Positions 7,633-8,278 of a stretch of 8,278 nucleotides of DNA are shown here, piece after piece; position 1 is the stretch's first letter, and every line of letters begins with the position of its first letter. The translations under genes and the position numbers were made by a program. The notes beneath the pieces were generated by a model. It did not search any database and was not told the DNA's origin. It was given only the letters and a program-made list of their open reading frames with translations. Source of the stretch: Bacteroidota bacterium (GTDB lineage: Bacteria; Bacteroidota; Bacteroidia; Chitinophagales; Chitinophagaceae); contig JAFDXS010000074.1 of NCBI GenBank assembly GCA_018267795.1, positions 1 to 8,278 of the forward strand, given 5' to 3'.

Positions 7633-8278
7633 ATGGGAAACAAGGAGCTAAAGAAGCCAGCCCTTAAGAAGGAGAATAAAATATCACCTGATATTATATA
7701 TACCTCGTTGTGGACGGATTATGATGTCAATCTATTTAAGGCTGGCTACCATTACCAGCTATACAATAAGTTTGGAGCGCATATAATAAAGGTAGACGGT
7801 GTACAGGGCACTTGTCTTTCGGTTTGGGCGCCCAACGCTAAATACGTATCTGTTATTGGCAACTTTAACGGCTGGAACAGGTGGACTCATGCCATGCATG
7901 CCCGTTGGGATGCTTCAGGTATTTGGGAAGTTTTTATACCGGAACTGCAGCAGGGGGAGTATTATAAATATTTCATAGAAGACAATAAAGGCTATACTGT
8001 GGAAAAAGGTGATCCCTATGCTATACATTGGGAAACGCCACCCGCTACTGCATCTGTGATATGGGAAAGAGACTTTAAATGGACTGATAAAAAATGGATG
8101 GAAGACAGGAGTAAAAACACCTGGCTTGGCAAACCCCTATCCATCTATGAGCTGCACATAGGCTCCTGGAGAAGGAAAGATAACGGCGCCTACCTAACCT
8201 ATATAGACCTCGCAGAAGAGTTGCCAGCCTATTTAAATTACATGGGCTTCACGCATGTAGAGCTAATGCCTGTAATGG
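7633..8278 (+). CDS. glgB: 1,4-alpha-glucan branching enzyme GlgB, N-terminal part, cut by window edge
   Basis: Cuts alpha-1,4 chains and rejoins them as alpha-1,6 branches (EC 2.4.1.18), finishing the glucan that GlgE extends. Only the first 215 codons are in the window. A lysine-rich N-terminal tail (residues 1-16) is followed by LFKAGYHYQLYNKFGAH (34-50). The CBM48 (branching-enzyme N-terminal) domain comes next, with VWAPNAKYVSVIGNFNGWN (64-82) and GEYYKYFI (108-115). The GH13 domain then begins at YELHIGSW (172-179), with GFTHVELMPVM (205-215) at the edge. These are textbook GlgB sequences; the catalytic residues lie beyond the window. The N-terminal part is short, resembling GlgB forms that lack the extra first domain of the E. 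coli enzyme. The ATG at 7633 follows the treS-mak stop after one base, so it is the same operon. No Shine-Dalgarno site precedes it. Loss of function cannot be excluded because most of the gene is unseen. Confidence 0.94.
   Translation, partial: MGNKELKKPALKKENKISPDIIYTSLWTDYDVNLFKAGYHYQLYNKFGAHIIKVDGVQGTCLSVWAPNAKYVSVIGNFNGWNRWTHAMHARWDASGIWEVFIPELQQGEYYKYFIEDNKGYTVEKGDPYAIHWETPPATASVIWERDFKWTDKKWMEDRSKNTWLGKPLSIYELHIGSWRRKDNGAYLTYIDLAEELPAYLNYMGFTHVELMPVM

Noticed and set aside
1..8278. CRISPR arrays, tRNA or rRNA genes, insertion sequences and phage or plasmid functions
   Set aside because: No regularly spaced repeats, tRNA-like stems, transposase motifs or terminal inverted repeats were seen; almost all the DNA outside the 547-base intergenic region is accounted for by metabolic genes.

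Overview
This window carries one coherent pathway, trehalose synthesis and its conversion to alpha-glucan (glycogen) by the GlgE route. Three features suggest a member of the Bacteroidota, most likely a Chitinophagales or Sphingobacteriales type. The DNA is AT-rich, start sites in the rightward genes lack Shine-Dalgarno sequences, and trehalose-6-phosphate synthase and phosphatase are fused. This placement is inferred from sequence style, not from a database match.

Layout. Positions 1-1799 (minus strand) hold the first 599 codons of a bifunctional OtsA-OtsB protein, whose C-terminal end lies beyond the left edge. Positions 1800-2346 are a 547-base AT-rich divergent intergenic region with no gene. 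It holds several inverted and direct repeats that could be regulatory. From 2347 a plus-strand operon runs to the right edge: glgE (maltosyltransferase, 2347-4308), a treS-maltokinase fusion (4305-7631) and the start of glgB (branching enzyme, 7633 to beyond the edge). The first junction is a 4-base ATGA overlap and the second has a 1-base gap, so translational coupling is likely.

How the genes work together. OtsA joins UDP-glucose and glucose-6-phosphate into trehalose-6-phosphate, and OtsB dephosphorylates it to trehalose. The TreS half of the fusion isomerises trehalose to maltose, and its kinase half phosphorylates maltose with ATP to maltose-1-phosphate. GlgE transfers the maltosyl unit to a growing alpha-1,4-glucan, and GlgB adds alpha-1,6 branches. 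Every step from sugar nucleotide to branched glucan is therefore encoded here, with the synthesis gene and the conversion operon firing in opposite directions from one control region.

The enzymes belong to known families and all catalytic motifs checked are intact. The pathway itself is not new. The less described parts are the two-fusion, divergent arrangement and the palindromes in the shared control region.
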